DNA of 64,000 nt from Acanthosepion esculentum (lineage: Eukaryota > Mollusca > Cephalopoda > Sepiida > Sepiidae): contig OZ038482.1 in assembly GCA_964036315.1 (NCBI GenBank), positions 8,549,020 to 8,613,019 of the forward strand, read 5' to 3'. A program made the position numbers and the translations under genes. The notes beneath the pieces are model-generated. The model ran no database searches. It saw only the letters and a list, made by a program, of their open reading frames with translations, and was not told the DNA's origin. Shown one piece after another: positions 1 to 12,020 of the stretch. The stretch's first letter is position 1. Each line of letters begins with the position of its first letter.

Positions 1-34
1 TCAGTTTCACATCGTAAGCAATCATTACATATTT

Positions 35-95
35 AGATAGACAGATAGATAGATACATATAAACAGACTGACGTAGATAGATAGATAGATAGATG
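35..95. repeat. GATA microsatellite, interrupted
   Basis: Two short GATA runs flank a spacer reading roughly AACAGACTGACG. The spacer resembles the AACAGACCGA spacer of the large GATA array at 52.35-52.89 kb, so this may be a small relative of that satellite. Confidence 0.8.
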
Positions 96-223
96 AATCA
101 ACACGTTATAGTGACTGCCAGTCCATTGTCTGAAGATCGCATTCAGGCGTCAAACTGGCACTTACCATATCCACACTGTCTATAAACATTTTATCTTCCT
201 TCATAAATAAAATTTTAAACATG

Positions 224-1093
224 CAGGGTTATTCAAAAAGAATGAACCGATTTCATTATGCAATATTTTAATAAGGAAAAGCAACAGAAAACTCCAGCCA
301 AATCACAAGCAATCTACATAAAATCAACTTTTATTTCCTGTTTTACAAGTTTTCAATGTGGCACCACCTGCAGCACGGGCAACATCAATGCGATATGGGA
401 ATTCTTCCCATACGCGTATCAGCATATCACGATCCACTGAGTTGATCGCCGTTATTATTCGATGTTTAAGGTCATCGAGGTTAGTGGGTAGCGGTGGGAC
501 ATAAACGCAATCTTTTACGTATCCACACAAGAAAAAATCACACACGTTGAGGTCTGGGGATCTCGCAGGCCAAGCACAAAGAGCAAGGTGTTGGTAAGTG
601 CCTGAATAAGGCGTAGTCAGTAAGGTTTCAAATGTAGATCTCTTTTTAGCACACGTCAGATAGCAGACAGAGATCGCAAACTCACGGCTAGCTCGATTTG
701 TGGACTTCCTTTGACGCAGAACGGATTCTTGCCAATTGTTCCTCCGAAATTCGTGGTCGATATGGACTTTTTCTTTTACACAGACTCCCACTCTCTTGAG
801 ACTGTTAAAAACCCCGTTGAATGATCGTAGGAGAGGGCGGATTAATGCCGAATTGCCTTCGAAAAGCACGCTGCACCGTGACAACCGTATTTGTTTTCGC
901 GAATTCGAGAACGCAGAACGCCTTTTGCTAAGGATTCCATTCCAGGAGTAAACAAACAACTGGACGTTGCCGGAAATACGACGCAACTACATCGCACCCT
1001 GTAGCAGCCATTCCAAACTTAGAAAACTCCTCTTTCAAATGGCCACTGACTCAATGCGTCATGAAATCGGTTCATTCTTTTTTAATAACCCTG
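224..1093 (-). mobile_element. Mariner/IS630-type DNA transposon with 33-bp terminal inverted repeats
   Basis: The sequences at 224-256 and 1061-1093 are inverted copies with one mismatch in 33 bases; the ends begin CAGGGTTATT. Between them on the minus strand lies a decayed transposase. At 870 bp it is shorter than autonomous members of this superfamily (normally about 1.2-1.5 kb), which suggests an internally deleted, non-autonomous copy. No clear TA target duplication is visible at the edges. Confidence 0.85.
324..986 (-). pseudogene. Decayed mariner-like transposase
   Basis: The 220-residue reading frame carries WPARSPDLNVCDFFLCGYVKD at about residues 138-158. This is the hallmark region around the third catalytic aspartate of mariner/IS630 transposases, normally RSPDLN...FFLWGYLK. 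It continues with LDDLKHRI and the typical C-terminal GG-containing tail. The N-terminal part resembles the helix-turn-helix region (S-R-x-S-R-E-x-A-I-S), but the first two catalytic aspartates and the sequence between are missing, so the frame joins an N-terminal piece to the C-terminal end. It is inside matching inverted repeats. It cannot encode an active enzyme. Family assignment is from motif memory. Confidence 0.75.
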
Positions 1094-1330
1094 TTTATAT
1101 GCATGTATAGTTAAATTCCCAAATCAATTCAGTGGACAAGACAAATTGGAAATGTTTTTCTTCTTTGATCTGGAAATTTAACTATATTGTTGACATGGAA
1201 AGAAAAAATCTCTTAGTACAAAGGAAATTTACATTAACCAGAAAGAGAATTACGCAGAAGCGTCTCCCTCTTTTTAAAATTTGGATTTTTTGATGTAGTT
1301 ACATCAAAAACATTTCGATTTCATTTTTGC

Positions 1331-1359
1331 CTTGAAAAAGTTGGAAGACGAAACGTGTC
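1331..1359 (+). other. Degenerate hammerhead-like motif
   Basis: A core-like CTTGAAAA is followed by a 3-bp hairpin (GTT, GGAA, GAC) and then GAAACGTGTC. The second half matches a short stem III (A-U, C-G) followed by a GTC cleavage triplet. The catalytic CTGATGA is mutated, so activity is not expected. It resembles the better preserved motif at 34379-34408. Confidence 0.35.
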
Positions 1360-1407
1360 GTCAAAAAACTAAGATTTTTTCCAATTATTATCTTATACCA
1401 TTATGTA

Positions 1408-1468
1408 TGCATGTGTGTGTGTGTGTGTCTCGCGTGTGTGTGTGTGTGTCTCGCGTGTGTGTGTGTCT
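1408..1468. repeat. GT minisatellite with CTCGC interruptions
   Basis: GT runs are interrupted twice by TCTCGC, giving three near-identical units of a composite tandem repeat. Confidence 0.9.
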
Positions 1469-1669
1469 CAATTAATCCTTTCTTCTCTTTTTCGTACAGT
1501 TTAATGAAGATGAATATGAATGCAAAAATTATCCACAAATTTCTGATTGAGTTGTGGCTGTTCATTTAGTTATTTTCAAGAAGTAAGACTTGAATGGTTT
1601 GGGGACAAAACTCCTAGAAATTTTGTTAGAAGAACTGAGTCGTGCGTTAAAAAAAGGCACCAAAACGCT

Positions 1670-1702
1670 AGAAAGAAAGAATGAATGAATGAATGAATGA
1701 AG
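1670..1702. repeat. GAAA/GAAT microsatellite
   Basis: Short GAAA copies pass into about six GAAT copies. Confidence 0.85.
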
Positions 1703-2907
1703 GAATAACTCGGTTTGTCACACAGCCCCACAAACTTTGTTTTTCAAGCGTTTCTTAAATTCGGATGATTTTATCCTCGGAAAGATTTGTAGCAATAAAA
1801 CCAAGATCTTAAATAAACGGCAATTTCTTCAGATTCTGGATCTATTTCTTAAAGTTCACTTCTGTATCTTTGTTTCTTAATTTTCAATACAAATAAAAGT
1901 CATTTTCTTGAATTAGAACTTGGTATCGCTATTCTGATGCCATTTTTAAGTGCCCTAGAGAAGAGCTTTCGATATCAGATTTGGTTTGTTTTGCTTTCTG
2001 GGAAAGGATCAAGGGTTTTTGTTGCCAACATTGAAAATCTTGTATTGAAGTTTTGTCATTTGTATTCACACACACGCACTCACCCCACACGGTTACGAAC
2101 TTTTTCTTGCAGCTATCAAACTTCTTCAGATTCTCGTTTCGCGACCTTCTTTCAAAAGTGAGGTTCTGTTAAGAGAAAGGACCAATTAAACATTGTAGCA
2201 TCACAGATTTTACAAGTAACTTGATTAACTGTAGTCTTTTAGTAATTCATGAATGAGAAGAATTTCATTACCAGCCTACTGCCTAGAATAGAACCTCGGA
2301 TTTTGCAGCCTTCAGTCCCATGCTCTGTTTCCCGCATTTTTTTATAATCGATTAAAAAAAATCTCCATTTACGCAGTGGATGAAGATAGTAATGCGATTA
2401 TCATAAGCTTAAATCTTCCGGGATGGACTTTTGCAAAAATCCATCAAATTAATCATGGTCAAATTTTTAAGTCAGCAGGGACTTTTCTCTCATAATATTT
2501 TTTAAAGAAATATGTTTTTGCTTTTAAGAAAATATTTTTCCTCGAAAGATTTAAAATTTTCTTCGAATATTTAATGACTTGAATTTTTCTTAGTTAAAAA
2601 CTTAAACGTGGCTGGACATTAATTTTGCTTGTTGACTGAATGAACATCTATGTCTAAAAACTGGAATTGATTATAAGAATGGTCTGGCTGTCGCGAGGTC
2701 TGATAGCCTTATTCTAGTGACTGGTTTATAATTACAACGTATTTTCATGCAGAATTAAACGCTTTATTTCCCATTACCAATCAGAACACTCTTCTTTGTT
2801 GTTAGTCTAATTTCCAAAATAACGTCAAACCTCATAGTGGAATAGTTTTCTTTCAAAAAGACACATGGGAGAGTCATTTGCAATGTCAAGTTGTCGGAGA
2901 AGGGAAT

Positions 2908-3405
2908 CAATTTTCTTTTTAGTCATTTCAACATAAGAAAAGTGGGAGTGCCACTAGTACGCAGGGGACTACAGAAAATGAAAGTGAGAGAAGAGACTGG
3001 GTATAGGGGGAAATTGAGGAAAGGATAAAAGATGAACGGGGTTCAAGGCGACAGAAGATAGCTACTGACGTTGAATTTAAAATTCTGAAGATTGTAGTTT
3101 TCAGGGAAGCATTAAGCGGAAGGGAGTTCCACTGTCGGGAAGAGCGAGAAAATAAAATATTGGAGTAAAAGTGGCGGTTACATTTAACTATTTCAACAGT
3201 AAAAGGGTTGGGTCTAGATGCCAATCTAGTAACACGCTTAAATTCACGTAATCAGGGCACCAGAGGAAAAAGTTTGTCAGAGCATTTTCCTTGAAAATAT
3301 TTGTAGAAAAGACAGAGGGAAGCCACGTCACGTCGGTGAGAAAGTGACTGAAGTCGGCATGTCAAGTCATGATCTTTCTTTGCATTTTGTCAAGATCTTC
3401 GAGAC
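2908..3405 (-). mobile_element. 3' end of a Jockey/CR1-like LINE
   Basis: Read on the minus strand through frame changes it gives, in order, LDKMQRKIM, TDVTWLPSVFSTNIF, then SRSSRQWNSLPLN and a short tail. This order (LDxxQR, a SVFYKYF-like block, xRxWNSLP, stop, short 3' UTR) is typical of the C-terminus of LINE polyproteins after the reverse transcriptase. It is 5'-truncated, as LINE copies usually are, and broken by frameshifts. Related 3' ends occur at 3548, 12270, 23775, 29545, 34283 and 35740. Confidence 0.75.
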
Positions 3406-3414
3406 GCAAAACAT

Positions 3415-3552
3415 TAATATATATATATATATATATGCGTGTGTGTATATGTGCAAGTATGTGCATATATATATTAGTATATATATATATATATTCTAAT
3501 ATATATATTCTAAGATATATATATATATATATATATTAGAATATATATATTA
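3415..3552. repeat. (TA)n tract with internal inverted repeats
   Basis: Several TA runs are separated by TCTAA and TTAGA islands that are inverse copies of one another, plus a short GT-rich interruption. The tract separates two LINE 3' ends of the same family. Confidence 0.9.
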
Positions 3553-3780
3553 TTTTTTAATCATATCACTCCAAGCAAGGCGGGAGTACCACTAGTACGC
3601 AGGGGACTACAGAGAGTGAAATTGAGATAAAAGATTGGGTAGGGGGGGTTGAGGAAAAGAATACAAGATGAACGGCGTTCAAGACGACAGAAGATGGCGA
3701 TTGACGTTGCATTTAAAATTTTGAAGATTGTAGTTTTCAGAGGAGCTAGTAAGCGGAAGGGAGTTTCATTGTCGGGAGAA
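3548..3780 (-). mobile_element. 3' tail of a Jockey/CR1-like LINE
   Basis: It closely matches the first 220 bases of the copy at 2908-3405, including the block GTACCACTAGTACGCAGGGG, so the two are members of one family in the same orientation. Confidence 0.75.
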
Positions 3781-3789
3781 AAAAAAAAC

Positions 3790-5080
3790 AAATTATGACA
3801 ACAGTAATGCTTTTTAAAATTGCTTGAACGCAAAAAATTACTTTCATGAAGCAGAAAATAAGATATCGAGAGCATGTCTCTATTTCTTTGGCCTTCTACC
3901 ATACTAGGTCAGAGCCTAAAGAATGTTAAGTCAAACGCTATTTCTAAAACCACATCATTGTATTTGTTCGTTTTTATAAAGTACATTTGGTCAAGAAACG
4001 AAAAGTCATCGTCGTCTCTTATGCAAGCAAAATAATTTTCTCTATGGCTCTTTTGTCCTCATTCAAATTAATAATTTTATGATTTTTGAAAATGATGTGC
4101 TGTTAAACATAGCACAGTCGCAATATAAGACCAAGTAAAAATGTAAAGTTAATCTGAACCATATTTTTTTTAACTTCCATGAAATGACAAATAGCGATGC
4201 CATTTTGCTGTGTTCCATTTCATCCTGTGGCATTTAGCAGACGAATTCGTGGTCCAAAGCGACCTTAACAATACATACTTAATTAACAGAACGTTCTTCA
4301 AACAATCGGAGATTTTTTTTCTCAACGGAAAATACTCTCTAGGCTATCATTCGAACGGCGATTTAAAATTCTTTTACTTGTTCTTTCCAATAGCAGGAAA
4401 ATTTCAACGAACTTTTTCGCGGCTTTATTCTTTGAATTCACCAAAGAAATCAGATTCGATTTTTATTAATTTCACGAAGTCGCATCGTGGGACTCGAAAC
4501 ATTTCTTTTTTTTTTTTTAAGTTTATAGATATTTATAAAGCTTAAACTAGTTTGACAAAAGGTTAAAAAAGGGGAGCACTTTGGGAAAATCGAATTCACT
4601 ATAACAGCGTCTTGTCTACGAATAATATGACCATTGTTTTAGGGTTTAATTGTTGTAACCTTGAACGACCAGTAAAATGTTTTCCCATTATGAACTCATA
4701 AGGTGCGTCTTAATACCTGGATTATACATCCTTAGCTATATTATATATTAGTAAAAAAAAAAAGAAGATCTATTTTACCGCCTGAAATTGTTTTTGATAA
4801 AAGCATCGTTTGTCGGTCAAATCAAGCTGAAAGAAAAGGTTTGGGGATTTTTTAAAGATTAATGAAACAAGTTCAAATGTGCAAGGCAACTCATAAGGAT
4901 GTAATCAACATGAGAAATGCTTCGACTTCGTGTGATTTCTCTTCTTCAGCATGGTCACTCGTTTCCAAGCATGCTCATCTACTCAAGCCCATTTGTGTTT
5001 TTCAACATCCACAGAGACGACCTGTGGTTTATACGGCAACTATGCTGAGAGAAACTTAGTTACAGTTCATACATATGATG
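3790..5080. other. AT-rich sequence without recognisable gene
   Basis: A 111-codon open frame at 4210-4545 (plus strand) shows no family motif and has the low-complexity composition of its surroundings; I treat it as chance. Poly-A and poly-T runs are frequent. Confidence 0.5.
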
Positions 5081-5089
5081 CTTCGACAG

Positions 5090-5345
5090 GCTTTGAATTC
5101 AGAGTTGTCATTCTTCTATATTGGTTGCCAACCCCGGCGAGAGGGAGCAATCTCTTATGATATTTAATCCATAGCTGCTGGGGGTGGGAGAGATTGATTC
5201 ATAATTTCAGCAGGGGGTGCTTGTGCGAAAGTGAATGTGTCGATCTCATTCGGAATTCTAACTCGGCTCACCAATTTCTAATTCCGAGCTTTTAATTGTT
5301 ACACCACCTGCACATCCAGGCTCGACTATAACATATTAAGAATGA
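5090..5345 (-). mobile_element. tRNA-derived SINE, body copy
   Basis: The stretch containing TTGGTTGCCAA, the cluster around 5180-5220 and TTAATTGTTACACCACCTGC aligns by eye with the copies at 8440-8690, 38525-38790 and 53565-53685. The tRNA-like head would lie at the right-hand end but is eroded. tRNA-derived SINEs are known from octopus; I cannot say which named family this is. Confidence 0.55.
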
Positions 5346-5349
5346 TCTG

Positions 5350-6765
5350 TAACTATTACACCTGGATGATGTGAAATAGAAAACTTTTCTTCATCGTTTG
5401 TTTACAAACGCTTTTTTTTAAAAAAATCTGATTTTGCTGATTTTCTATTTTATGCGTTATTTCGGGATATGATTTGGCATTTTTTATTTCAAATAAGATC
5501 ATTAATAGAAAAATGGTAACATCCAAGTATTGACTTTGATCTCCATAGAAACATAAAAGGAAATATTTTTTGTTAAATCAGATTCAGAAATCAAATAAAT
5601 GATGATAAAAAGTTCATTCTAATGTCAACCAACCAAATAATAGGAGCTTTATGGTTCATATCAGCCCAGGGACAAATCCATAAAGTGAATCCTAAAATTA
5701 AATCTAAGACTGAAACAATTTTCTCCGTGATTCAGATAATTCTTTCATTCTGAAATGAGATTCCATTTTACTATGATGGTTGATGTTCGATTCAAAATTG
5801 GCTATTAATTGATTTTTTTTAGTGAAAACACTGACTTTATTTCCTGCGTCCTATTTTGGCGCCAGTCACATTAGATCTTTCATTTCCACACGTAGAATAT
5901 AATTTACAATTTAGCACAATTTTTGTATGCTATGTTCTCCACGCGGAAATTCATCCCTTGGCTCAAAATGAAAATAAAATTAGTTGAATTCATTGATCTT
6001 AAATGGAATTCTGCTCGAGTGAATCCTAATTGGACAGCAAACCAGATTTTTTTATTTAAAGCTTTCAACAGGTCAAGTCCGACATTGATTGATTAGTCTG
6101 AGAGAGAGGGGGAGAGAGAGAGGGGGGGAGAGAGAGAGAGGGGTGTATGATTGGAAAAATGATCATGCGATGGGCGGTGCTAATATTTAATATTGTATTA
6201 TTGTTTTATGGAGGCAGAGGAAAGTCGAAATTTCATTGGCCAAAGTGTTTGGGATTCTTCTATCTCCAATTTGAAACACATTTCATCGCAGTCAAACAGA
6301 AAATTTACTTTGACAGTCATTTCTGTCCGTTCCGACGAGTAAAAGATTCAGAATAGACATTTTTTACGTTTTTTTTTCTTCTTCTGAGACGCTTGTCCTG
6401 AGACCATGTTTATAAAAACTGATTTCCTTTTCATCTAACCGATTTGATTTCTATAATGAAAACTTAATCTGTCAGAGTGCAAACTATTGTAATTACAAAT
6501 GATTTACAGTTATTTCAATCCACATGAAATATATTTACACCAAGTTTAGGCTTCTTGTATTTTTCATAAATTTATGTTTTTCTTCTTCTTGAAACATTTA
6601 TTAAATGAAGAGACGATGCATTTTATTGCGAAAAACCAGACCAGCTTTTTATCCATTATGATAATCTAAATCTCCTGAATGATTAACCTCTTTAATATCT
6701 ACTTGTTGAGTCTAGTTTAATCCGGAACAGGATCAGATGTGGGTAAATGTAATGGGATTTGTAAT
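5350..6765. other. AT-rich sequence without recognisable gene
   Basis: No coding or repeat family was recognised apart from a GA/G-rich run at about 6099-6143. Stretches at about 5935-6080 and 7740-7900 share wording (GGAAATTCATCCCTTGG against GGAAATGCATCCCTTGA, then CAGGTCAAGTCCGACATTGA), so they are two copies of an unnamed repeat. Confidence 0.5.
5935..6100 (+). repeat. Unnamed dispersed repeat, copy 1
   Basis: It shares long near-identical blocks with 7740-7900, including AAATAAAATTAGTTGAAT and CAGGTCAAGTCCGACATTGA. No coding content was seen. Confidence 0.65.
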
Positions 6766-6767
6766 GA

Positions 6768-6905
6768 CAATATTAGCCGTTACCTTATAAGGAAACATTC
6801 GTCATTCATTGAACGAGCAGCCAGTTGGTTGAAATGTATAGAATCTTTTCATTAAAACAATTTTTCAAGAAGATGAGTTTCTCAAATCCACTGTTATTGC
6901 TCTTT
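6768..6905 (-). repeat. Unnamed dispersed repeat family Q, copy
   Basis: On the minus strand it matches the family best seen at 28225-28560 and 62615-62935: TTGAGAAAC, then GGAAACGGCTAATATT-like wording at the far end. No coding content; origin unknown. Confidence 0.6.
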
Positions 6906-6919
6906 CCGGCATTGATGAA

Positions 6920-7735
6920 AAATCTTGCCTGTAACTTAATGATACAGTTTTTCAGTTAAGTAATTCGCAATACTTTCTGTAATCTGATTTTCCAACTGAA
7001 GAAAATAAATACACATAAATCTACGAGAGAGAAAAAAAGGAGATTGCGCGTTCCTGTGGCCCAATTTCTTTGCGATTTCCATTTCAGTACAAGAGGAAAA
7101 ATACTGCGTCGATTTACAGAAATATTTCAAATCATTAATCAATAAAAAATAATCGTTTTTGTTTTTTTTAAAATTTGGATTAAAATCATTCCCAGAGTTC
7201 AATATGAACCGATCTATCCCGAAACAGCGCGGCAGGGAAAGCAGAAATTCATACAGAGAAGTCATATACTCATGTTGATGTGCAACTTTTTTTCTTCTAA
7301 ATTTTAAATTTATAAATAATTTGGAATACGGTCTATCAAATTTGGCTGTTAATACTTCCTTTACTTTCCCTTTTGACGGAACAAATAATTTTTGATCATT
7401 AATATGAGTCCTATTTTTATTTTATCCTGTTCTTCATCACCGATATTCTGTCTACTGTACCGCTCACGATCCCAATGTAATAAAAGAGAAGACTGGAGTA
7501 TTTCAAATATGGGCTCGAAATTTATTGAAGAGAGATAAGGATAGAGGTGGAGGTTCTCAAATACAAAAGTGGTTGGCGTTTCATAATCAAGTTAAATTTA
7601 AAAATCAAATTCAATACGCTTGACTATCGCTTTTTATATTAACCATATTTATTCATCCCTGGTTTTTCTTTTCAATATATTATTTATTTCCACCTGTAAA
7701 ACATACTTTACACCTTAATAAAATTTTGGTTTCCT
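6920..7735. other. AT-rich sequence without recognisable gene
   Basis: A 109-codon minus-strand frame (6936-7265) has no recognisable motif and is probably chance. Confidence 0.5.
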
Positions 7736-7739
7736 TCGT

Positions 7740-7905
7740 TCTCCACAGGGAAATGCATCCCTTGAATCGGATTAGAAATAAAATTAGTTGAATGCATTAA
7801 TCTTAAATGGAATTCGGTTTCGATTGAATCTTAAATTGGGCAGCGAACCAGATTTTTCATTCCAACAGGTCAAGTCCGACATTGATTCACTCGATTAATC
7901 TAGAA
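7740..7905 (+). repeat. Unnamed dispersed repeat, copy 2
   Basis: Partner of 5935-6100 in the same orientation, with small indels. Confidence 0.65.
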
Positions 7906-8435
7906 ATAGAGGAAGAAAAGAAAAACATATCATAAACGATAGGTGGTGTCAATTTACCTGATTTTAATTCATGGTAGGTAATCGATATTCGATGACAATT
8001 GGCTACTTTTGATGTTGTATCGGAGGCAAAGAAAATCGAAATTTCAGTGGTTGATATGATAAAAGAACTTTCTGTTGAAAACTGGACTTGTGTATTTATT
8101 TACTGAATATTTTGGAAAGTGAAACATTTCTTGGGTTTTTGAAAAACAAATAATTATTTTATAAAACAAAAAATCTGATAACAGGGCAAAAATTAAATCT
8201 AAAAATAAAACTGGAATCTCGAATCGTATATTCAACATTATTTTTGTCTGTTCCATTTCAAAGTGTATCTGCAAAGAATGGAAAGCAGCATTTCTTTAAC
8301 AATAAAATAAGATTATGAGAGTATCTGTCACATGTTTTTATTATTCAACTTCCTCTTTCTTCATGCCATTAGATACTCTATGGAGTATAGTGCCACAGAC
8401 TCACTACGCTAGGTGTTGTTGCTGTGGCTTATCGA
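7906..8435. other. AT-rich sequence without recognisable gene
   Basis: Nothing recognised on either strand. Confidence 0.5.
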
Positions 8436-8439
8436 TTTT

Positions 8440-8690
8440 AACAGATCGGGGCTGCCAGTCTCATGCCTAATCAGTTTAAAATTCATAGGTATTCTAGACT
8501 GGTTGCCAATCAAATCTAGGGAAGCTAACTTTGCCCTGCTATTTAGCTCATAGCTAGGAAGAGAAGAAATGGATTCGCATTTTTCCCAAGTTGTATTTGT
8601 GTAAGAGTGAACGCAACAAACCTGGCCGGAATTTGAACTCTGCACGCCGATTCCACACTTTGCGCTGATAATCGCTACGCTACACGCACA
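8440..8690 (-). mobile_element. tRNA-derived SINE, near full copy
   Basis: On the minus strand the element starts with a tRNA-like head (GTAGCGATTATCAGC as a degenerate box A region) and has GAGTTCAAATTCCGG as a box B-like promoter. A body of about 150 bases follows, containing AGCTATGAGCTAAATAGCAG and GATTGGCAACCAGTC. The same order appears at 38525-38790. Box A and box B imply RNA polymerase III transcription of the ancestor. Confidence 0.7.
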
Positions 8691-9450
8691 TACAAAATTC
8701 GAATGAATAAAAACGAATCCAGGTAAAATCTATAAAATTTCAATGAACAATTCCTATCATAGTCGATGTAAAAATGAAGATTCAGTTTATAAAAGCAAGA
8801 GAAAAAAAAATATTCAGCCGTTTCTTTCTTGTCTAATTACAATGAATGACATGCGACAATAACATTTTCGTGATGGTTGGAACATGCTTCCCCAGAATTG
8901 ACCTTTGAAAGTAGAAATGATATGAGTCAGCTGTCGACGCTAAGAAATGACTAAATGGAGCTGAAAGGGACGAGTGGTAGGTGAGATCCCGTCTGTGCCT
9001 CACTACGCATGCGCTTCATTTTGAAAGTATTTGTCACCCAACAATGGAAGCATGTGACAAGGTCGCTTATTTTATGTGAGACGGCAGTGTAACTCAACTG
9101 ATAAATAGTAGTCGTTCATTAAATATCAGCCAGGCTGGGTCAACTCGGGCTGAATTTAAGGGACGCGGAACTGTCTCCCTTCAAGTACATCAAGTGCGGT
9201 GTATTTGTAATCTAGAATATTCAACTAGCGATACAATAAAATAAATTTAAGAAAAAGAAAAAAGGAATTAAAATATTTAAGCTGCCGAACAGACAAATAA
9301 TAGATATCACTTTTCTTAGGGTAAAATAAATCTGTCACAATTAAGTAGTAATTTAAACTTTTACAGAAGGGTCATCTCACTTTTGTCTATAAAATACGGC
9401 GATACAATTTATTAGATTACTTTAAAAAAAAGAAACCCTTATTCAGACAC
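8691..9450. other. Mostly unique sequence, less AT-rich at 8870-9200
   Basis: No gene was recognised. The stretch 8870-9200 is less AT-rich than its surroundings and contains a CGCATGCGC core; it is a possible non-coding regulatory or unique segment, unproven. Confidence 0.35.
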
Positions 9451-9454
9451 GGTG

Positions 9455-9850
9455 CTAAAGAAGAGACTTGATTTCCTGAAGCAACAAAAATATGGTTCTA
9501 CAGAAAGATGCTGAAGATATCATGGACCGAGCATGTGAGAAACAACAAGGTTTTAGAGAAAATGGAAACAAAAAAGAAACATATTTAACATCAGGAAAGG
9601 CAGTAGAAATTTCTGGAGCATGTAATGAGGAAAGAGGGCGTGGGAAATCTGATACTCACGGGACTGATTGAGGGAAAGAAGGAACAGAGGAAAACAGCGC
9701 AGAGCATACTTGATGAGCTTGAGTAAATGAATGGTAGGTTTGGGAGAAATAACAAAAAGACAAAACTTATTAAGAGCTACAAGGAACAGGAAGGTGTGGA
9801 GGGCCATAATCGCCTATGTCCAGAAGTGACACGGCACATTAATGAGAAGC
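9455..9850 (+). mobile_element. C-terminal end of an RTE-type LINE
   Basis: With one or two frame changes the plus strand reads FYRKMLKISWTEHVRNNKVLEKM, then FLEHVMRKEGVGNLILTG.IEGK, and ends near the ACACGGCACAT signature. In RTE-class endonuclease/reverse transcriptase proteins the order is CYRRMLRISWTDHV, FLGHIMRxEGLENLxLTGxIEGKR, then RKLWRAMIxHVxxGHGT. It is 5'-truncated and frameshifted. Related copies lie at 16660, 27600 and 48030. Confidence 0.8.
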
Positions 9851-9854
9851 TACA

Positions 9855-11740
9855 AAATAAAATGTTGGCGGGGGGTAAACTAGATTTTAAATTTTAAAGA
9901 TTCCTGTTCTATATTTTTTATCTACTTCTCTAATAAAATTAATTAAAAAATCTATAATCATACTGCAACAATTGTTTTGATTTTAAATACACATTTTCTT
10001 TTGCTATTTATTTTGTACTTATTTTCTGGAATGTTACCTGTAGAATTTTTCTGCATTTAAATTCAAGACTTATATAAAACTTTTAGAACCTAATGTTTCG
10101 AAAATAGATTAAAAAAAGGACGCTTTCTAATTTATTTTAAAAATTAATGGCAGTCAGGAATTTAATCAAGGAATACAGCTCAACCCAATAGAATTGTCAC
10201 AAATTGAGGCCAAAAAACAAAAACAAAAAAATAAATTTAGTCTTTTGTTTAGTTCTCAGTTCCATCTCCGGTGCGTGCTAATCCCTACCAGAAGGGAGGG
10301 GGGGGGCTGATTGTAAGCCCCGGGCAGTGCTATGTAACCCTCGCTATCTTATCAACAATTGCTTTTTTCTACCTACATTTATATACGTTGCAAATTAAAC
10401 TAGTTAAATAATGAAACATTTTCGCGGATTTTGAGGACATTCTGTTTTTTTTCCTCGTCCAAATGCGCGAATTTGTTTTGCTCGTGCTAAGCCCCGAAAA
10501 AACTGTATAAAATTCACTATTTTTTTATCTATAATGTTGAATGTGTTAAAATGATGAAACTTTTTTTTACAAGTAAAATCTCAAGTCGATATTAAAAATT
10601 ACCACAAAACATTGTTCATTTATTTAAGATATAATGATCTATTATGACATGTCTCTAATTTGTATTTATTTTCAATTTTTCTAGTGGAATTATTCACCTA
10701 TACTGCATATGATCCATTGTTGTACATAATTAGGTTATATGAAAACTACTTTATGAAAATTGAGATGTAGTAGATTGGGGTCGCCGTATCATAGATTGGT
10801 GAGTCCCCATCTCATAGATTCGGGGAGTACACGGCCCTTGCACCAGCCCCGGACAGTCCTAACAAAAAGTGAGGGGAATTAGGCTCCCCACACTTTCTAT
10901 AGGGCCGTGATTGTCATTTATCCATGAGAGAAAAATTCAAATTATATTTATTTTTAGGTCATTTCAACATTCATTTTGAGAGATGCGTATACCATTTCGA
11001 AATTATTCTAAATCTTTTTTTTCTCCAAGAAAAAAAAACAACTGATTATTTAGGATTTTTCTTGATGACATATTTCATAATTTTTTTTGAGTCGGAAGAA
11101 ATAAACTAGAAATACATTTATTAAATTTTGTTCTACTATCAAATGTGATTATCGCTTTAAATCGAAAATATTTCCAGTCAGTCGATCGACACGGTGTGTC
11201 CAGGACGAGTCTCAGCCTCAGACTGACATGTCTTGATCCTTTTGAAATTTCACAGATTAAAATTTATATAATTCAGTTCTTTTTTTTTCAGTAGGCCACT
11301 TAGGCATTCATTAGCGAAAATCCTTAGAATTAAAATAAAAATGCATCCAGTAAAATAACCATTTCAAAGAACTGACAGTGACAGTTTCAAAACGTAATTT
11401 GAGCGCATTTCTGGTTGAATGAAAGGTAAACATGTCATACTAGAAACGACTGGCTGACATGATTCTATCGCTTGTCGTTTTGGTAACCTCGTAAACAAGT
11501 CCAATTGACGAACAACATGCCACTGGACCCAATATTCAAGACCAACTTCCAATTGCTAGCGAAGTCCAGTTTTGCTATACGCCATCTTTACTGCAATCTT
11601 TTCGGTAAACTGCTCATGATAATAATAGCCGTTTCCTTATACTATGGCAATATTCGGCATTTAGTGACTGAAATGTCTCTGCCACTTGTAGTGAGTGCGA
11701 AGTAATAATAACTCCTTTCACGCACTCCTTTCAAATTCGG
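9855..11740. other. AT-rich sequence without recognisable gene
   Basis: Two GC-richer islands (10260-10350 and 10765-10915) stand out, the second with TCATAGATT repeated twice and a GGGGAGT/GGCTCCCC pairing. No coding family was recognised. At 11625-11665 there is a weak match to family Q (minus strand). Confidence 0.45.
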
Positions 11741-11749
11741 AGGACTAGG

Positions 11750-12020
11750 GAAGAGGAAGGAAAGGAATTCGCAAGCCTATCTAAAATTTTCTTTGGACCA
11801 ATGAAAACTTTGCCTTCACAGAAATTGACCGTTGAGCTGAGAAGAAGAAGAAAAGGAATTCTCAAGGCTATGGGAAATAGTTTTTGGATCAATGAAAACT
11901 TTGCCTTCGCAGAAATTAGCCGATGAGCCAAGAAGAAGAAAAGAAAGAAAGTAGCGAGCCTACGCGAAATTTCTTTTGATATAAAATGAGGAGAAAAATG
12001 AAATTAATCGGAGAAGAGTA
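11750..12020. repeat. Tandem repeat, 91-bp period, three copies
   Basis: Units start near 11764, 11855 and 11946. Each carries AGCCTA or GGCTAT, the phrase CAATGAAAACTTTGCCTTC (first two units) and a GAAGAAGAA end. The third unit is strongly diverged. Confidence 0.75.

Larger units (their letters stand above)
1100..2905. other. AT-rich sequence without recognisable gene
   Basis: No coding frame with family features was seen. It holds a GT-rich minisatellite (1408-1468), a short GAAT/GAAA run (1670-1702) and one degenerate hammerhead-like motif (1331-1359), each listed separately. Confidence 0.6.

Noticed and set aside
4210..4545. 111-codon frame as a small gene
   Set aside because: Phe/Ile/Lys-rich, no motif, no splice or promoter context, embedded in AT-rich DNA.
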